A stretch of DNA of 32,821 nt from Methanobrevibacter arboriphilus JCM 13429 = DSM 1125 (GTDB taxonomy: Archaea > Methanobacteriota > Methanobacteria > Methanobacteriales > Methanobacteriaceae). A program made the position numbers and the translations under genes. This document shows, piece after piece, positions 1-8,895 of this stretch. Where the stretch lies: assembly GCF_002072215.1 (NCBI RefSeq), contig NZ_JXMW01000023.1, forward strand, positions 1 through 32,821, read 5' to 3'. Every line of letters starts with the position of its first letter. Position 1 is the first letter of the stretch. The notes below the pieces were generated by a model. It searched no databases, had not been told where the DNA came from, and saw nothing but the letters and a program-made list of their open reading frames with translations.

Positions 1-145
1 TAATAATTATTGTTAATAAATTTTACATTATGAAAATGAAATACTAAAAAATGAAGTACTAAAAATATAAAGATAGTTATAAAGTGTTATTGCATTATCA
101 TGTATTTTAAAAATATTATTGGATTAATTTATTAGATTTTATCTT

Positions 146-253
146 ATTGATTATGATTAATTTCATTGATCATGATTAACTTCATTATGATTAATTTCAT
201 TGATTATGATTGATTTAAAAGTTATAATCTTTAACTAATGCTTATAATCTTTA
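146..253. promoter_or_regulatory. Tandem repeat leader of regulator gene
   Basis: Four head-to-tail copies of a roughly 19-bp unit resembling ATTGATTATGATTAATTTC lie at 146-164, 165-183, 184-198 (shortened) and 199-217. A second pair of 12-bp direct repeats, TTATAATCTTTA, sits at 222-233 and 242-253, exactly 20 bp apart, or about two helical turns. The rest of 1-351 is AT-rich with no gene. The position upstream of a DNA-binding regulator suggests autoregulatory operator sites, but this is inference; simple-sequence drift is the alternative. Confidence 0.5.
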
Positions 254-351
254 TAATTTAAACAATGTACGAAATTGATTAGAAGGGGGAATCGTTGACA
301 TTGAAAAGGTAGGTAATTGTTGAATAATCTAAAACTAGGTTTAGGGATAAA

Positions 352-1176
352 ATGAATAGTAAAAATATTGATTATTTAAATATGTATGAAAACGTTAAAG
401 ATGAGCTTAAATTTTTAACTAGCTCTAAAATTCGGATAAAATTATTAGAATGCTTATCTGAAATACCGGTTCCTATGAAAATTTTGTGTGAAAATACTAA
501 TTTAAATTATAGTGCTATATCAAATAATATACACAGATTAAAAGATAATGGTTATGTTGATTCAGATGATGGTAAATTTTGCTTAAACAATATAGCTATA
601 ATGAAACTTTTAAACTTTTATGATTTCAGTGAAACTGTAAAGATTATTAGAACTTATATTGATTTATGGATAGATCATGATATCAGCTGTATTTTATTAG
701 ATGGTTTAGTAGATTTAAATTCTTTAAAAACTGGGTACTTAATTGAATCTATTCCCACTGATATTTATAGACCACATAATATATTTAAAAATATTCTGAA
801 AGCTTCTAATAATATAAAATCTATTTTTCCATTTGTACATCCTGAATATCCAATAATATTCCAAGATTTGATAGAAAATGGGGTTAATATTGAAGTTCTT
901 TGTGGAAAAGCAATCACATTAAACTTCATAGAATCAATGGACCTTAAAACATTAAAAACTGGGTCAAAAAATAGGAATTTTAAAATTAAATCTTCAAAAA
1001 ATGATATTAAGATATTTTTAACGGTTGCAGATGAATTTATGGCATTTGGTCTTTTTAAAGAAGATGGAACATATGATCAAAATAGATTATTAATATCTGA
1101 TGATCTAGATGCAGTTAAATGGGCTAATGGATTGTTTGACTATTATAATTCTATAGGAAATAGCCTTTATATATAA
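352..1176 (+). CDS. Winged-helix regulator, FilR1/DUF1724 type
   Basis: This 274-aa protein looks like a cytoplasmic transcription regulator of the archaeal FilR1-type family. Residues about 22-85 read as a winged helix-turn-helix: a helix around IKLLECLSE, a recognition-helix region NLNYSAISNNIHRLKDNG, then a wing ending in GKFCLNN. Residues about 120-270 match the FilR1 (DUF1724) effector domain, with the typical elements PFVHPEYP, a region around NIEVLCGKAI, and a C-terminal stretch ending in DAVKWANGLFDYY. Length is typical of the family. The ATG has AGGG 5 bases upstream. The next gene is a paralogue in the same direction 105 bp downstream, so the two probably arose by duplication. Methanobacteria carry many such regulators and their ligands are mostly unknown; I cannot assign a regulon. 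Family assignment is from remembered motifs, not a search. Confidence 0.8.
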   Translation: MNSKNIDYLNMYENVKDELKFLTSSKIRIKLLECLSEIPVPMKILCENTNLNYSAISNNIHRLKDNGYVDSDDGKFCLNNIAIMKLLNFYDFSETVKIIRTYIDLWIDHDISCILLDGLVDLNSLKTGYLIESIPTDIYRPHNIFKNILKASNNIKSIFPFVHPEYPIIFQDLIENGVNIEVLCGKAITLNFIESMDLKTLKTGSKNRNFKIKSSKNDIKIFLTVADEFMAFGLFKEDGTYDQNRLLISDDLDAVKWANGLFDYYNSIGNSLYI

Positions 1177-1280
1177 TTTTTAAAATATTTTAATATTTTA
1201 AACATAAATTTTTAATTTTTTAGCATTTGTTGAATTATTTATCTATAATAGGATTACTATAAAAAGTTTAGGTGCATAAT

Positions 1281-2327
1281 ATGGAATATAATAAAAAATT
1301 ATCGATTAGTAACAGCTTTAACTTGATGAACAAAGATGATATAAACAATGAAAATAAACTGAAAAATATAAACGTTATCAAGAATGGAAATGATTTTAAA
1401 TTATTTGATTTAGATAAAGATAATTATAAAATTACAGATATTGTCTCAAATAGTGTAATTGATGTAAAAAGTAATGAGATATTTATTAATATAAAGCATA
1501 TTTTAACATCTACACTAAGAACAAGGCTACTGATCTGTCTTTTCTCAGGAAAAAAAGATTTAAAATCACTTAGAAACGATTTAGGAAAACCTTCAACTTC
1601 AATATTGCATGGAATAAAAGAACTTGATAAATTAAACTTAATAAAAAAAGAGAAGAAAAATTATTGCCTATCTTCTAATGGAACTATGTTGGCAATGAAT
1701 GTTATTAAACTAATTCAAAATATCTATTCTATTAATAATAATTCTCATTTCTGGGATTCTCATTCTATAAAGGATATACCTTATGAATCATTAAAGAAAA
1801 TTCATTTAATTCAAAATGCCAAGTCAATAAGATCTTCGGATAATGATTTAGCTAAAACTTCTAAAGAATATATAAGTTTAGTTTCAAAATCAAAGGATAT
1901 TAAGGTTTTGCTACCTATATTTTCATCAGTTCATTTAGATGTTTTATTAAAAAGTTTAAATAATGGTGCAAATTTAGAATTAATCGCTAATAAAAATATT
2001 CTTGAGTTTATAAGGAATAATGGTTATGGAAAAAAGTTTTCATCATTTGTAGAAGATATTAACACGAATAATAATAAGAATAATAAAAATAATAAAAATA
2101 ATTCTCTTAAGATATGGGAATTGTCAAAAGAATTTAAATTATTTTTAAGTTCAGGTAATAATTTTTTATCATTAGGATTATTTTCTGATGATGGATATTA
2201 TGATGATTCTATCATTCTAGTGGATAACACGAAAGAAGGAATAAACTGGGGGATTGAAGTATTTGAATATTATAAAGAATATTCAGAACAAATTGATATT
2301 TTAAAATATTTTAATATTAAGAATTAA
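1281..2327 (+). CDS. Winged-helix regulator, FilR1/DUF1724 type (paralogue)
   Basis: This is a second FilR1-type regulator, similar in architecture to its upstream neighbour. An N-terminal extension of about 70 residues precedes the winged helix (core TRLLICLFSGKKDLKSLR and a recognition region with STSILHGIKELDKLNLIKK). The C-terminal effector domain ends in GINWGIEVFEYYKEY, which parallels the first protein. Start choice: an in-frame GTG exists at 1272, but GGTG at 1271-1274 makes a good ribosome binding site 6 bases before the ATG at 1281, so ATG is preferred. An Asn/Lys low-complexity run (NTNNNKNNKNNKNN) lies about 260-275 residues into the protein, inside the effector domain and absent from the paralogue; it is encoded by AAT/AAA repeats and looks like a recent expansion. 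Ligand and targets are unknown. Confidence 0.78.
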   Translation: MEYNKKLSISNSFNLMNKDDINNENKLKNINVIKNGNDFKLFDLDKDNYKITDIVSNSVIDVKSNEIFINIKHILTSTLRTRLLICLFSGKKDLKSLRNDLGKPSTSILHGIKELDKLNLIKKEKKNYCLSSNGTMLAMNVIKLIQNIYSINNNSHFWDSHSIKDIPYESLKKIHLIQNAKSIRSSDNDLAKTSKEYISLVSKSKDIKVLLPIFSSVHLDVLLKSLNNGANLELIANKNILEFIRNNGYGKKFSSFVEDINTNNNKNNKNNKNNSLKIWELSKEFKLFLSSGNNFLSLGLFSDDGYYDDSIILVDNTKEGINWGIEVFEYYKEYSEQIDILKYFNIKN

Positions 2328-2569
2328 TATCAAATATAATTTAAAATGAACTATTTAAAATAAGTTAAACAATAAAATAAATTAAAATAATAAAATAAGA
2401 TAAAATAAAAAATTTAGAATAATTAAAAATAGAATATCTAAAATAAAATTAAAATAAAGTATCTAAAATAAGTTGAAATAGCTACCTGTAAGTTGAAATA
2501 GATATCTGACATAATTTAAAAAAATATAATTTGTAGAAAAATAAAGTTTGGGGATTTAAATTAATTTAA
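2328..2569. repeat. Convergent intergenic A-rich repeats
   Basis: This is the gap between two convergent genes. It consists mostly of AAATAAAAT-type simple sequence. TATCTAAAATAA occurs at about 2435 and 2460, and AAGTTGAAATAG at 2470-2481 and 2490-2501. On the minus strand the region is T-rich and could serve as an oligo-T terminator for the plus-strand regulator pair or the minus-strand glyS. No ORF or RNA is evident. Confidence 0.4.
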
Positions 2570-4285
2570 TTAATTGAAATAATTCCCAACAACTTCTTTT
2601 AAATCTTCTATATTTACTCTTTTTTGTTTTTCAGTATCCCTATCTCTAATTGTCACAGAATTATCTTCAAGAGTATCATAATCAATAGTAATAGCTATTG
2701 GAACTCCTATTTCATCTGCTCTAGCATATCTTTTACCAATTGTTCCAGAAGTATCATAATCAACCATGAATCCAGAATTCCTAAGATTATTTGTAATTTC
2801 AGTAGCTAAGCTATTTAATTCATTTTTATTCATTAATGGAAATACACCTACTTGTATTGGAGCAATTGAATTAGCTAATTTGAAATAATCTTTATCTTCT
2901 TCATTTTCTGCTTTATGGAATGAATGTAAAAGTACTGAGTATAATATTCGATCAATACCAAATGAAGGTTCAATTACATGAGGTATGATCTTTTTTCCCT
3001 TAATTTCTTCTTCGACATCTTCAAAGGTAATATGTTCGCTTTGTATTTCAAAAGTTTCTCCATCAATTAAGGCTTCATAGATTCCATCTTTTTCGATTGA
3101 TGCTTTAATCTTTTCAACCATCACGCCATCTATATCTTCTAAGAATGATTTCACTTTTGGAGCATTTTGCTTAAATGAAGGGCCAAATTTAGCCATATTT
3201 GGTTTTGCTATTGTTTTAGATATTATTTTAGGTTCTTCATACTGGATAAAAATGTTTAACTCTTCATTACTATATTTGGAATGGGATTTTAAATCATAAT
3301 CTCCTCTATCAGCTATTCCTATAATTTCAACCCATCCATATCTATCTGTTTTAACTTCAACATCCCAACAATCAATTGCATAATGAGCCATTTCATTGGG
3401 AAGATGTTGTCTGAATCTTAAAACTTCATCAGGAATTCCAAGCTCTTTTAAAAACTTTTTAGCTAAATATATTTGATAAATTAAAATTTCATTAGCTACA
3501 ATACCATTTTCAAGTGCTTCTTTAGCTGTTATTGTTATGGGATCTTTTCCTTCGATTTGTGTTTTTTGAGAATTTAGAACTAATTTCTCACCAGCTATTG
3601 TTTTGAATTTAGGGTGTGTTTTATTTTCAGGATCAACAAATATTTCTGCTTCTGCTTGTGTAAATTCTCTAAGTCTTATTACTCCTTGCCTAGGTGAAAT
3701 TTCATTTCTATAAGCTTTTCCTAACTGCACTGTTCCAAAGGGTAGCTTATTTTTGAAAAATCTTGAAAGTCTTTTGAAGAGTATAAATATTCCTTGAGCG
3801 GTTTCTGGACGCATATAACCAGTTTTATTTCCTTTAGCCCCAATATTAGTTTTAAACATAAGGTTATAGTTCCAAATTTCACTTAATTTATCTCCACAGT
3901 TTGGACAATTGACATTATGTTTTTTAACAATTTTGTCTAACTCTTCATTAGTCATACCTTCTACTTCAAGGTTGGTTACTTCTTCAATTATATGATCTGC
4001 TCTAAAAACATCTTTACAACCATCACATTGTGTCATAGGGTCTGTAAAATTATCAACATGTCCTGATGCTTTTAAAACTTCTTCAGGAGTCACTGTTGGA
4101 CTTTCTATTTCATAGAATCCTTCTCCAGCTATATATTGTTTTCTCCATAGCTGCATAATATTATTTTTTAAAATAGCTCCAAGAGGTCCATAATCAGTAA
4201 ATCCAGAAACTCCTGAATAAATTTCAAAGGATGGCCATAGAAAACCTCTTTTGGTACTGATATTTATCATTTTTTCATGATTCAT
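2570..4285 (-). CDS. glyS: Glycyl-tRNA synthetase
   Basis: This 571-aa class II aminoacyl-tRNA synthetase of the archaeal/eukaryotic alpha-2 type charges tRNA-Gly with glycine using ATP in the cytoplasm. The N-terminus RGFLWPSFEIYSGVSGFTDY and the following GPLGAILKNN carry motif 1. A zinc-binding insert is visible as CDGC and CPNCGDKL. Motif 2 is around AYRNEISPRQGVIRLREFTQAE, and motif 3 near the C-terminal third reads IEPSFGIDRILYSVL. The anticodon-binding domain follows (IAPIQVGVFPLMNK to the end). Length is normal for the family. GGAG lies about 8 bases before the chosen ATG; a second in-frame ATG is five codons downstream. The gene follows dcd in the same orientation, separated by 178 bp of tandem repeats that must contain its promoter. 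It is a housekeeping gene and nothing looks broken. Confidence 0.96.
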   Translation of the reverse strand: MNHEKMINISTKRGFLWPSFEIYSGVSGFTDYGPLGAILKNNIMQLWRKQYIAGEGFYEIESPTVTPEEVLKASGHVDNFTDPMTQCDGCKDVFRADHIIEEVTNLEVEGMTNEELDKIVKKHNVNCPNCGDKLSEIWNYNLMFKTNIGAKGNKTGYMRPETAQGIFILFKRLSRFFKNKLPFGTVQLGKAYRNEISPRQGVIRLREFTQAEAEIFVDPENKTHPKFKTIAGEKLVLNSQKTQIEGKDPITITAKEALENGIVANEILIYQIYLAKKFLKELGIPDEVLRFRQHLPNEMAHYAIDCWDVEVKTDRYGWVEIIGIADRGDYDLKSHSKYSNEELNIFIQYEEPKIISKTIAKPNMAKFGPSFKQNAPKVKSFLEDIDGVMVEKIKASIEKDGIYEALIDGETFEIQSEHITFEDVEEEIKGKKIIPHVIEPSFGIDRILYSVLLHSFHKAENEEDKDYFKLANSIAPIQVGVFPLMNKNELNSLATEITNNLRNSGFMVDYDTSGTIGKRYARADEIGVPIAITIDYDTLEDNSVTIRDRDTEKQKRVNIEDLKEVVGNYFN

Positions 4286-4309
4286 TAATATTACTCCAAT
4301 TTAATTGAA

Positions 4310-4462
4310 AAATTTTAGATATGCTTTTAGATATATCTTCGGTGTATATTTAGATATATTTTTAGATATATTTTCAGTTTTTAATTAATTTATTATTAGA
4401 TTTATTTTTAAATTTATTTTAGGTTCATTTTTAGGCTTATTTTTAAGCTTATTTTTAGATTT
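4310..4462. repeat. Short tandem repeats between dcd and glyS
   Basis: TTTTAGATATAT recurs four to five times at about 4312-4376. It is followed by a series of roughly 13-bp units of the form TTTATTTTTAGG/AAG up to 4462. The stretch lies downstream of dcd and upstream of glyS on the minus strand, so it covers both a dcd terminator region and the glyS promoter. The repeats are degenerate, and no protein-coding or RNA signal was seen. Confidence 0.45.
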
Positions 4463-4463
4463 A

Positions 4464-5054
4464 TTAGATCTTTCTAAGTTCATAATCTTGCTTTATTCTA
4501 CTACTTTCTGGACGAGTCTGTCCCATATATTTGCTGTCTCTTTCAGGATGTCCATATGGTTTTTCTGCATTAGAAGTCATAGTTTCAAAAACTATTTGAC
4601 AAGCTCGTTGTCCTGGATATAGGGCAACTGGCATCTTACCAATGTTTGAAATTTCTAGTGTGATTTTACCTTCAAAACCAGGATCAATATATCCTGCAGT
4701 TACATGCATAGTTATCCCAAGTCTTCCCATTGAAGAACGCCCTTCTACTCTAGCTACTAAATTATCCGGTATTTTAACGGTTTCATAAGTTGTAGCTAAT
4801 GCAAACTCATTTGGGTGTATAATAAATGATTCTCCTTCTTCTATATGCATGGAATCCATGTATGAATCAAGGTCTTCAGGATCTTTTGGATCAATAAATG
4901 GTTTTTTAATAATCTTAAATCCTTTGAATTCATCTCCAATTCTTAAATCAACTGATGATGGTTGAATTTGTTTTTCAAAGTTTTCTAGAGGATCTATGCT
5001 TATTTTTCCTTCTTTTAGATATTTTTTTATGTCTTTGTCACTTAAAATTGCCAT
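4464..5054 (-). CDS. dcd: dCTP deaminase (possibly bifunctional dUMP-forming)
   Basis: This 196-aa trimeric enzyme of the dCTP deaminase/dUTPase superfamily deaminates dCTP to dUTP for thymidylate synthesis. Conserved features are the N-terminal LSDKDIKKYLKEGKI, the nucleotide-binding IQPSSVDLRIG, the motif RSSMGRLGITMHVTAGYIDP with the downstream GFEGKITLEISN, and the C-terminal YMGQTRPESSRI segment that closes over the active site. Methanogen homologues such as the Methanocaldococcus enzyme are bifunctional and release dUMP; sequence inspection alone does not settle this here. GGAG lies upstream of the ATG. Length is normal. The gene is not tightly spaced with a neighbour and probably has its own promoter in the 553-bp gap upstream. 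Confidence 0.93.
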   Translation of the reverse strand: MAILSDKDIKKYLKEGKISIDPLENFEKQIQPSSVDLRIGDEFKGFKIIKKPFIDPKDPEDLDSYMDSMHIEEGESFIIHPNEFALATTYETVKIPDNLVARVEGRSSMGRLGITMHVTAGYIDPGFEGKITLEISNIGKMPVALYPGQRACQIVFETMTSNAEKPYGHPERDSKYMGQTRPESSRIKQDYELRKI

Positions 5055-5607
5055 TCATTAGTCTCCAATCCAGTAGTTTTTAATTTTTTATATAAAATTT
5101 ATTTAATATAATGTTTATTATAGTATTTTTGTTTTATAGTAATCATTTTATGATGATGATTGTGTATCATGGTGATTCTGTATCATGATGTTTGTGATAA
5201 TTATTTATATTGTTAATTTTTTTATTATTATTAACTTTTTTATTATTACTTCTACTATTTTTTATTATACTTTTATTATCTTCTTTATCATTTCTATTAT
5301 TTTTTATTATTACTTTTATTATCTTCTTTATTATTTCTATTATTTTTTTATATTATTTTTATATTATTGAAATTTTCAGATTTTTGGATATATTAACAAC
5401 ATTAATAAAATTAATAATATTAATAGATATACTTAAAATATGGATTATAGCTAAAAATTATAGCTAAAATATTGATTATATTTAAAAAGGAATATTAATA
5501 ATATATAATTATATATAAGAATAATATATAATTGTATATAAGTTTTATAGATAAAAAAATTTAATTTTAGAATATTAATCTACTATTATAAAATTTAATA
5601 TAGTAAA
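5055..5607. other. Gene-free AT-rich gap with simple sequence
   Basis: No gene is supported here. Near the dcd start, TGTATCATGGTGATTC and TGTATCATGATGTTTG form an imperfect direct repeat (about 5163-5193), each with an ATCATG core, possibly an operator upstream of dcd. From about 5205 to 5370 the DNA is TTATTATT-type microsatellite, which gives long Leu/Ile/Phe/Tyr-only open frames. From 5440 to 5540 there are small repeats such as TATAGCTAAAA and AATATATAATT. The end next to the methyltransferase gene is its 3' flank. Confidence 0.4.
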
Positions 5608-6471
5608 TTATTCAAATTTCATTAATATTCTTCTTAAAATTCCTTTTAGAGTATGTGCTTCTCTTCCTGTGATAAATGCTCTATTGATTATATTTTTAAA
5701 TGACTTTATTCCTGTTTTTTCTTTATGTTCTGGGATATCTAATTTTTTTATTATATCTTCCATATCTTTTAGAAGATATTCTTTTTCAATCCTTGTTGCT
5801 TCTTCTAATCCTTCTACTGGAAATTCATTTCTATTTTTAAATAATTCATAAAAAATAATGGCTGCTGCATGAGATATATTCATAATTGGATAGCTATGTT
5901 CTGTTGGAATACTGACTATAATATCACACATTTCTATTTCTTCATTGTAAAGTCCATTCCCTTCTCTTCCAAAAATTAAAGCTATTTTTTTGTTTAAATT
6001 TATAGATTTTCCTAATTCTTCTGGTTTTATTGGAATACGTGATAGATTGTAGCTTCCTCCTGGTGTGCCTGTAGATCCAACTATAAAATCTATTTCCTCT
6101 TTTTTTAAAAAATCATCAAGATTGGGGTATGTATTTTTAACGGCTTTTTCTACAATGTATTTTGCATGCATTGCTTGATAATAAGCATCTTCTTTTAAAT
6201 TACAAGGATTTATTAGTATTAAGTTTTCCAATCCAAAATTTGCCATGGCTCTTGCTAAAAATCCAACATTTCCTGAAGATTCACACTCTACAAAAACAAC
6301 AAATATATTATCTTTAAATCTATTATAATTTTTTGAAAATCTAATTTCTTCTGCAGTTGAAAGCTTTTTACCTCTTTTTTTTGAAGTTGATTTTGCTTTA
6401 GAACTGCTCTTTTCTTTTTCTTCATCTAAGACAGTAGTATCCTCTTTAATAACTACTATTTCTTCTGAGAT
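5608..6471 (-). CDS. TrmJ-like SPOUT RNA methyltransferase, start uncertain
   Basis: This is a SpoU/TrmJ-family RNA 2'-O-methyltransferase using S-adenosylmethionine, probably acting on tRNA. Knot motifs are visible: FGREGNGLYNEEIEMCDIIV (motif 2) and a segment with PIMNISHAAAIIFYEL (motif 3). The family's N-terminal motif, here VVFVECESSGNVGFLARAMA, is encoded upstream of the first in-frame ATG (6244-6246), so that ATG would delete an essential strand. The frame stays open to a TGA at 6496-6498 but contains no ATG, GTG or TTG. An excellent ribosome binding site (GGGGGTGATC, about 6486-6495) and a second AGGAG (6477-6481) precede it; AGGAG is 5 bases before an ATC at 6469-6471, which I use as a provisional start. 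The extra N-terminus is Lys/Ser/Glu-rich. It lies directly downstream of tfrB and is likely co-transcribed. A sequencing error or pseudogene is possible. Confidence 0.7.
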   Translation of the reverse strand: MSEEIVVIKEDTTVLDEEKEKSSSKAKSTSKKRGKKLSTAEEIRFSKNYNRFKDNIFVVFVECESSGNVGFLARAMANFGLENLILINPCNLKEDAYYQAMHAKYIVEKAVKNTYPNLDDFLKKEEIDFIVGSTGTPGGSYNLSRIPIKPEELGKSINLNKKIALIFGREGNGLYNEEIEMCDIIVSIPTEHSYPIMNISHAAAIIFYELFKNRNEFPVEGLEEATRIEKEYLLKDMEDIIKKLDIPEHKEKTGIKSFKNIINRAFITGREAHTLKGILRRILMKFE

Positions 6472-6501
6472 TGTGTCTCCTACTTGATCACCCCCTCAAT
6501 T

Positions 6502-8256
6502 TTATTTATCATCATATGACATTTTTAGAAGTTCTAATATGTTCATGACTTTAATATTATCTAAACCTTCTTTATTTAACGCATCTTGGATATTGTATTG
6601 GCAAAATGGACATATACTGATTACTGCATCAACATCAAGTTTTTCAACCATTTCTGCTTTTTTCTTACCTAATCCAAATGCTATTTCTGGTTTTGCAGCT
6701 CTAACTCCACCACCAGCTCCACAACATTGGTCTGGTTTTTCCATTTCTATAAATTCAACACCTTTAATATTATTAAGTATTTCTCTAGGTTCTTCTTTTA
6801 TTCCTTGACCTCTATTAAGATGACAAGGATCATGATATGTGACTTTGAGATTCAAATCTTTCATTTTTTCTGTATCAAGATTTTTAGCTAAAAACTCACT
6901 TATGTCCATTACATTTAGATTTACTCCATATTTAGGATAATCATTCTTTAATGTAGCTCCACAACCAGCACACATTGTAATTATAGTATCATAATCGGAT
7001 AATGCATCTTTATTTTTTAAAACAAGGCTTTCTACAATTTCAGTTTGCCCAGTCCTTAGCATTGGAGACCCACAACAAATTTGATCTTCGGGAACATCAA
7101 CTTCAATTCCATTTTTCTTTAAAACATCAATAAGGGCAAAACCAACATTTTGAAGTCTATAATCAATCATACATCCTGTAAAAACAGCTATTTTTCCTTT
7201 TTTACTTTTATTTTGATTTTCACTATTTTTGAATGCCTTTTCTTTTTCGGTTCTTTCTTTAGAAATTGTTTTAATGAAACTTTCATCTAATTCTTCAACA
7301 GATCTTCCAGTTTTTGAAATAAGTTCCTTAACTTCTTTATGTGCTTCAAGAGGTCCTAAATCCTTCATATTTGCTATAGCTCTTAATTTTTCTATAGCAT
7401 CTCCAAAACTATTAATTTCTTTTGGACATATTTCTCCACATTTCCCACAACTAGTACAATAATATAATCCTTCCTCAATACTTTCTTTTGTTCTTTCCCC
7501 AATGTCTCTAGGATCAAAATCAAATTTTGATATATATCTCATGAAATAAGGCCCTGCGAATTCTTTTGTTTCTTTTATTACAGGACATACTGAAAGACAG
7601 GAATAGCATTCAATACAACTTCTAACTTTTTTAGTATCCATACATTCTTCATTTTCAATAATCGAAGGACATCCACAGCCATCTAGTTTTATATTATTTG
7701 TTTCAGGGGATTTTTTCAAATCTTTGAATTTTTTATTTTTGTTTTCATCAATTTCTTTATTTTCATTACTTTCATTATTTTCATTTTCATTAACTTTATT
7801 ATCATTAATTTCATTATTTTCTATGTCGTCATTATCTTTATTATATTCCTTATATTCCTTATATTCATTATTTTCATTATTCTCATTATTTCTATTGTTT
7901 TTATCTTTATCATCTGTTTCTAAGAATAACCCCATATTAGCTACTTTTTCTTCAATCTTGGTTTTGTCTACAATTAAATCTTTTATCACTGGAAAGTCTA
8001 AAGGTTCTATTTTTGATTTATCTTTTATTTCAGATTTGCATGCAAGAACTACTTCTCCATTCATTTTTAAAGCACAAGACCCACATTGTCCTGCTCTACA
8101 TGAACTTCTGAAACTTAAATTATCATTATAATTTTCATTTATAGCTATTAATGCATCTAATATCTTCATCTTATATTTTTTCTCGATTTTATATTTTTTA
8201 AAGTAAGGTTCTTTATCTTTTTCCCTATCAAACCGTAATACTTCAATTTCAATCAT
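6502..8256 (-). CDS. tfrB: CoM/CoB thiol:fumarate reductase subunit B
   Basis: TfrB is the iron-sulfur/HdrB-like subunit of the cytoplasmic enzyme that reduces fumarate to succinate with coenzymes M and B as donors, forming the heterodisulfide. A 2Fe-2S ferredoxin domain has Cys53, Cys58, Cys61 and Cys73 in CRAGQCGSC...C. Two 4Fe-4S motifs follow: CIECYSCLSVCP (214-224) and CTSCGKCGEICP (267-277). Two CCG domains end the protein (CCGSPM at 394 with CAGC at 429-432; CCGAGGG at 511 with CPFC at 549-552). The fusion order succinate-dehydrogenase-B-like then HdrB-like is diagnostic. At 584 aa it is about 90 longer than I recall for the Methanothermobacter protein. The excess is an Asn/Glu/Lys/Tyr low-complexity insert at residues about 115-187, between the 2Fe-2S and 4Fe-4S domains. 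The flavin subunit gene tfrA is not in the window. Confidence 0.93.
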   Translation of the reverse strand: MIEIEVLRFDREKDKEPYFKKYKIEKKYKMKILDALIAINENYNDNLSFRSSCRAGQCGSCALKMNGEVVLACKSEIKDKSKIEPLDFPVIKDLIVDKTKIEEKVANMGLFLETDDKDKNNRNNENNENNEYKEYKEYNKDNDDIENNEINDNKVNENENNESNENKEIDENKNKKFKDLKKSPETNNIKLDGCGCPSIIENEECMDTKKVRSCIECYSCLSVCPVIKETKEFAGPYFMRYISKFDFDPRDIGERTKESIEEGLYYCTSCGKCGEICPKEINSFGDAIEKLRAIANMKDLGPLEAHKEVKELISKTGRSVEELDESFIKTISKERTEKEKAFKNSENQNKSKKGKIAVFTGCMIDYRLQNVGFALIDVLKKNGIEVDVPEDQICCGSPMLRTGQTEIVESLVLKNKDALSDYDTIITMCAGCGATLKNDYPKYGVNLNVMDISEFLAKNLDTEKMKDLNLKVTYHDPCHLNRGQGIKEEPREILNNIKGVEFIEMEKPDQCCGAGGGVRAAKPEIAFGLGKKKAEMVEKLDVDAVISICPFCQYNIQDALNKEGLDNIKVMNILELLKMSYDDK

Positions 8257-8895
8257 TTTATCTCCAGGTTTCCTTATTTATTATTATTTTATAATATTTA
8301 TTATCAATTTTATTGATATATTTATTACTTTTATTATTATTTGTATTATTACATTTATTATTATATTTATTATTTTTATCATTATTTTTAATTATATTAT
8401 GATTAATTTGTTTAATTTTAATATTTTTAAATATAATTTTAAATTCAGTTATAATGTATATTTATCTTTTTAATTTTCAGCTTTTTAATTCAAAAAGTAT
8501 ATTTATTAATTAATCTAAAAATAATTTTATGTTATAATTTTATTATAGTTTCATATTATAAATTATAGTTTTATATTATAAAATTTTATATTACGAATTA
8601 TATACTAGAATCATATAATTAGAATTAAATTTTAAATATATATTAGAATTAAATTTTAAATTAAATTTTATATTATAATTAATATTTATACTATAATTTT
8701 ATGCTTTGTTATGATTTTATATTATAATTATGTTTTACTATATTCTATGTTTATTATTATAGTATGTTTATTATATTACTTATAATTATTGATTAACTTA
8801 TGGATTAGCTTAATACTTCTTTTATAATAGTATTATGTCTTTTACCACTTAAATTATTTTGTTTATACTGTTTATATTATTTATGGTGTGTAATA
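8257..8895. other. Divergent promoter region tfrB/iorA
   Basis: This 639-bp gap between divergent genes must hold both promoters. The tfrB-proximal part is TTATTATT-type simple sequence (8277-8400). A 20-bp direct repeat, ATTAGAATTAAATTTTAAAT, occurs at 8618-8637 and 8642-8661, and TTATATTATAA-like units recur through 8560-8740. Near iorA, TTTATACTGTTTATATT (about 8860-8876) is a plausible TATA region. GGTG at 8885-8888 is the ribosome binding site. No small gene was seen. Confidence 0.4.

Noticed and set aside
295-312. Five-codon leader ORF (TTG start) after AGAAGGGGG, upstream of the first regulator
   Set aside because: The ribosome binding site is good, but a TTG-started pentapeptide with no attenuator-like structure behind it is too weak to call.
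5185-5467. Two overlapping plus-strand open frames rich in Leu, Ile, Phe and Tyr
   Set aside because: They are translations of a TTATTATT microsatellite in two frames; there is no ribosome binding site and no conserved pattern.
7724-8131. Plus-strand 135-codon open frame of Ser/Leu/Phe repeats
   Set aside because: It is the antisense of the tfrB low-complexity insert and 2Fe-2S domain; the minus strand carries the conserved protein.
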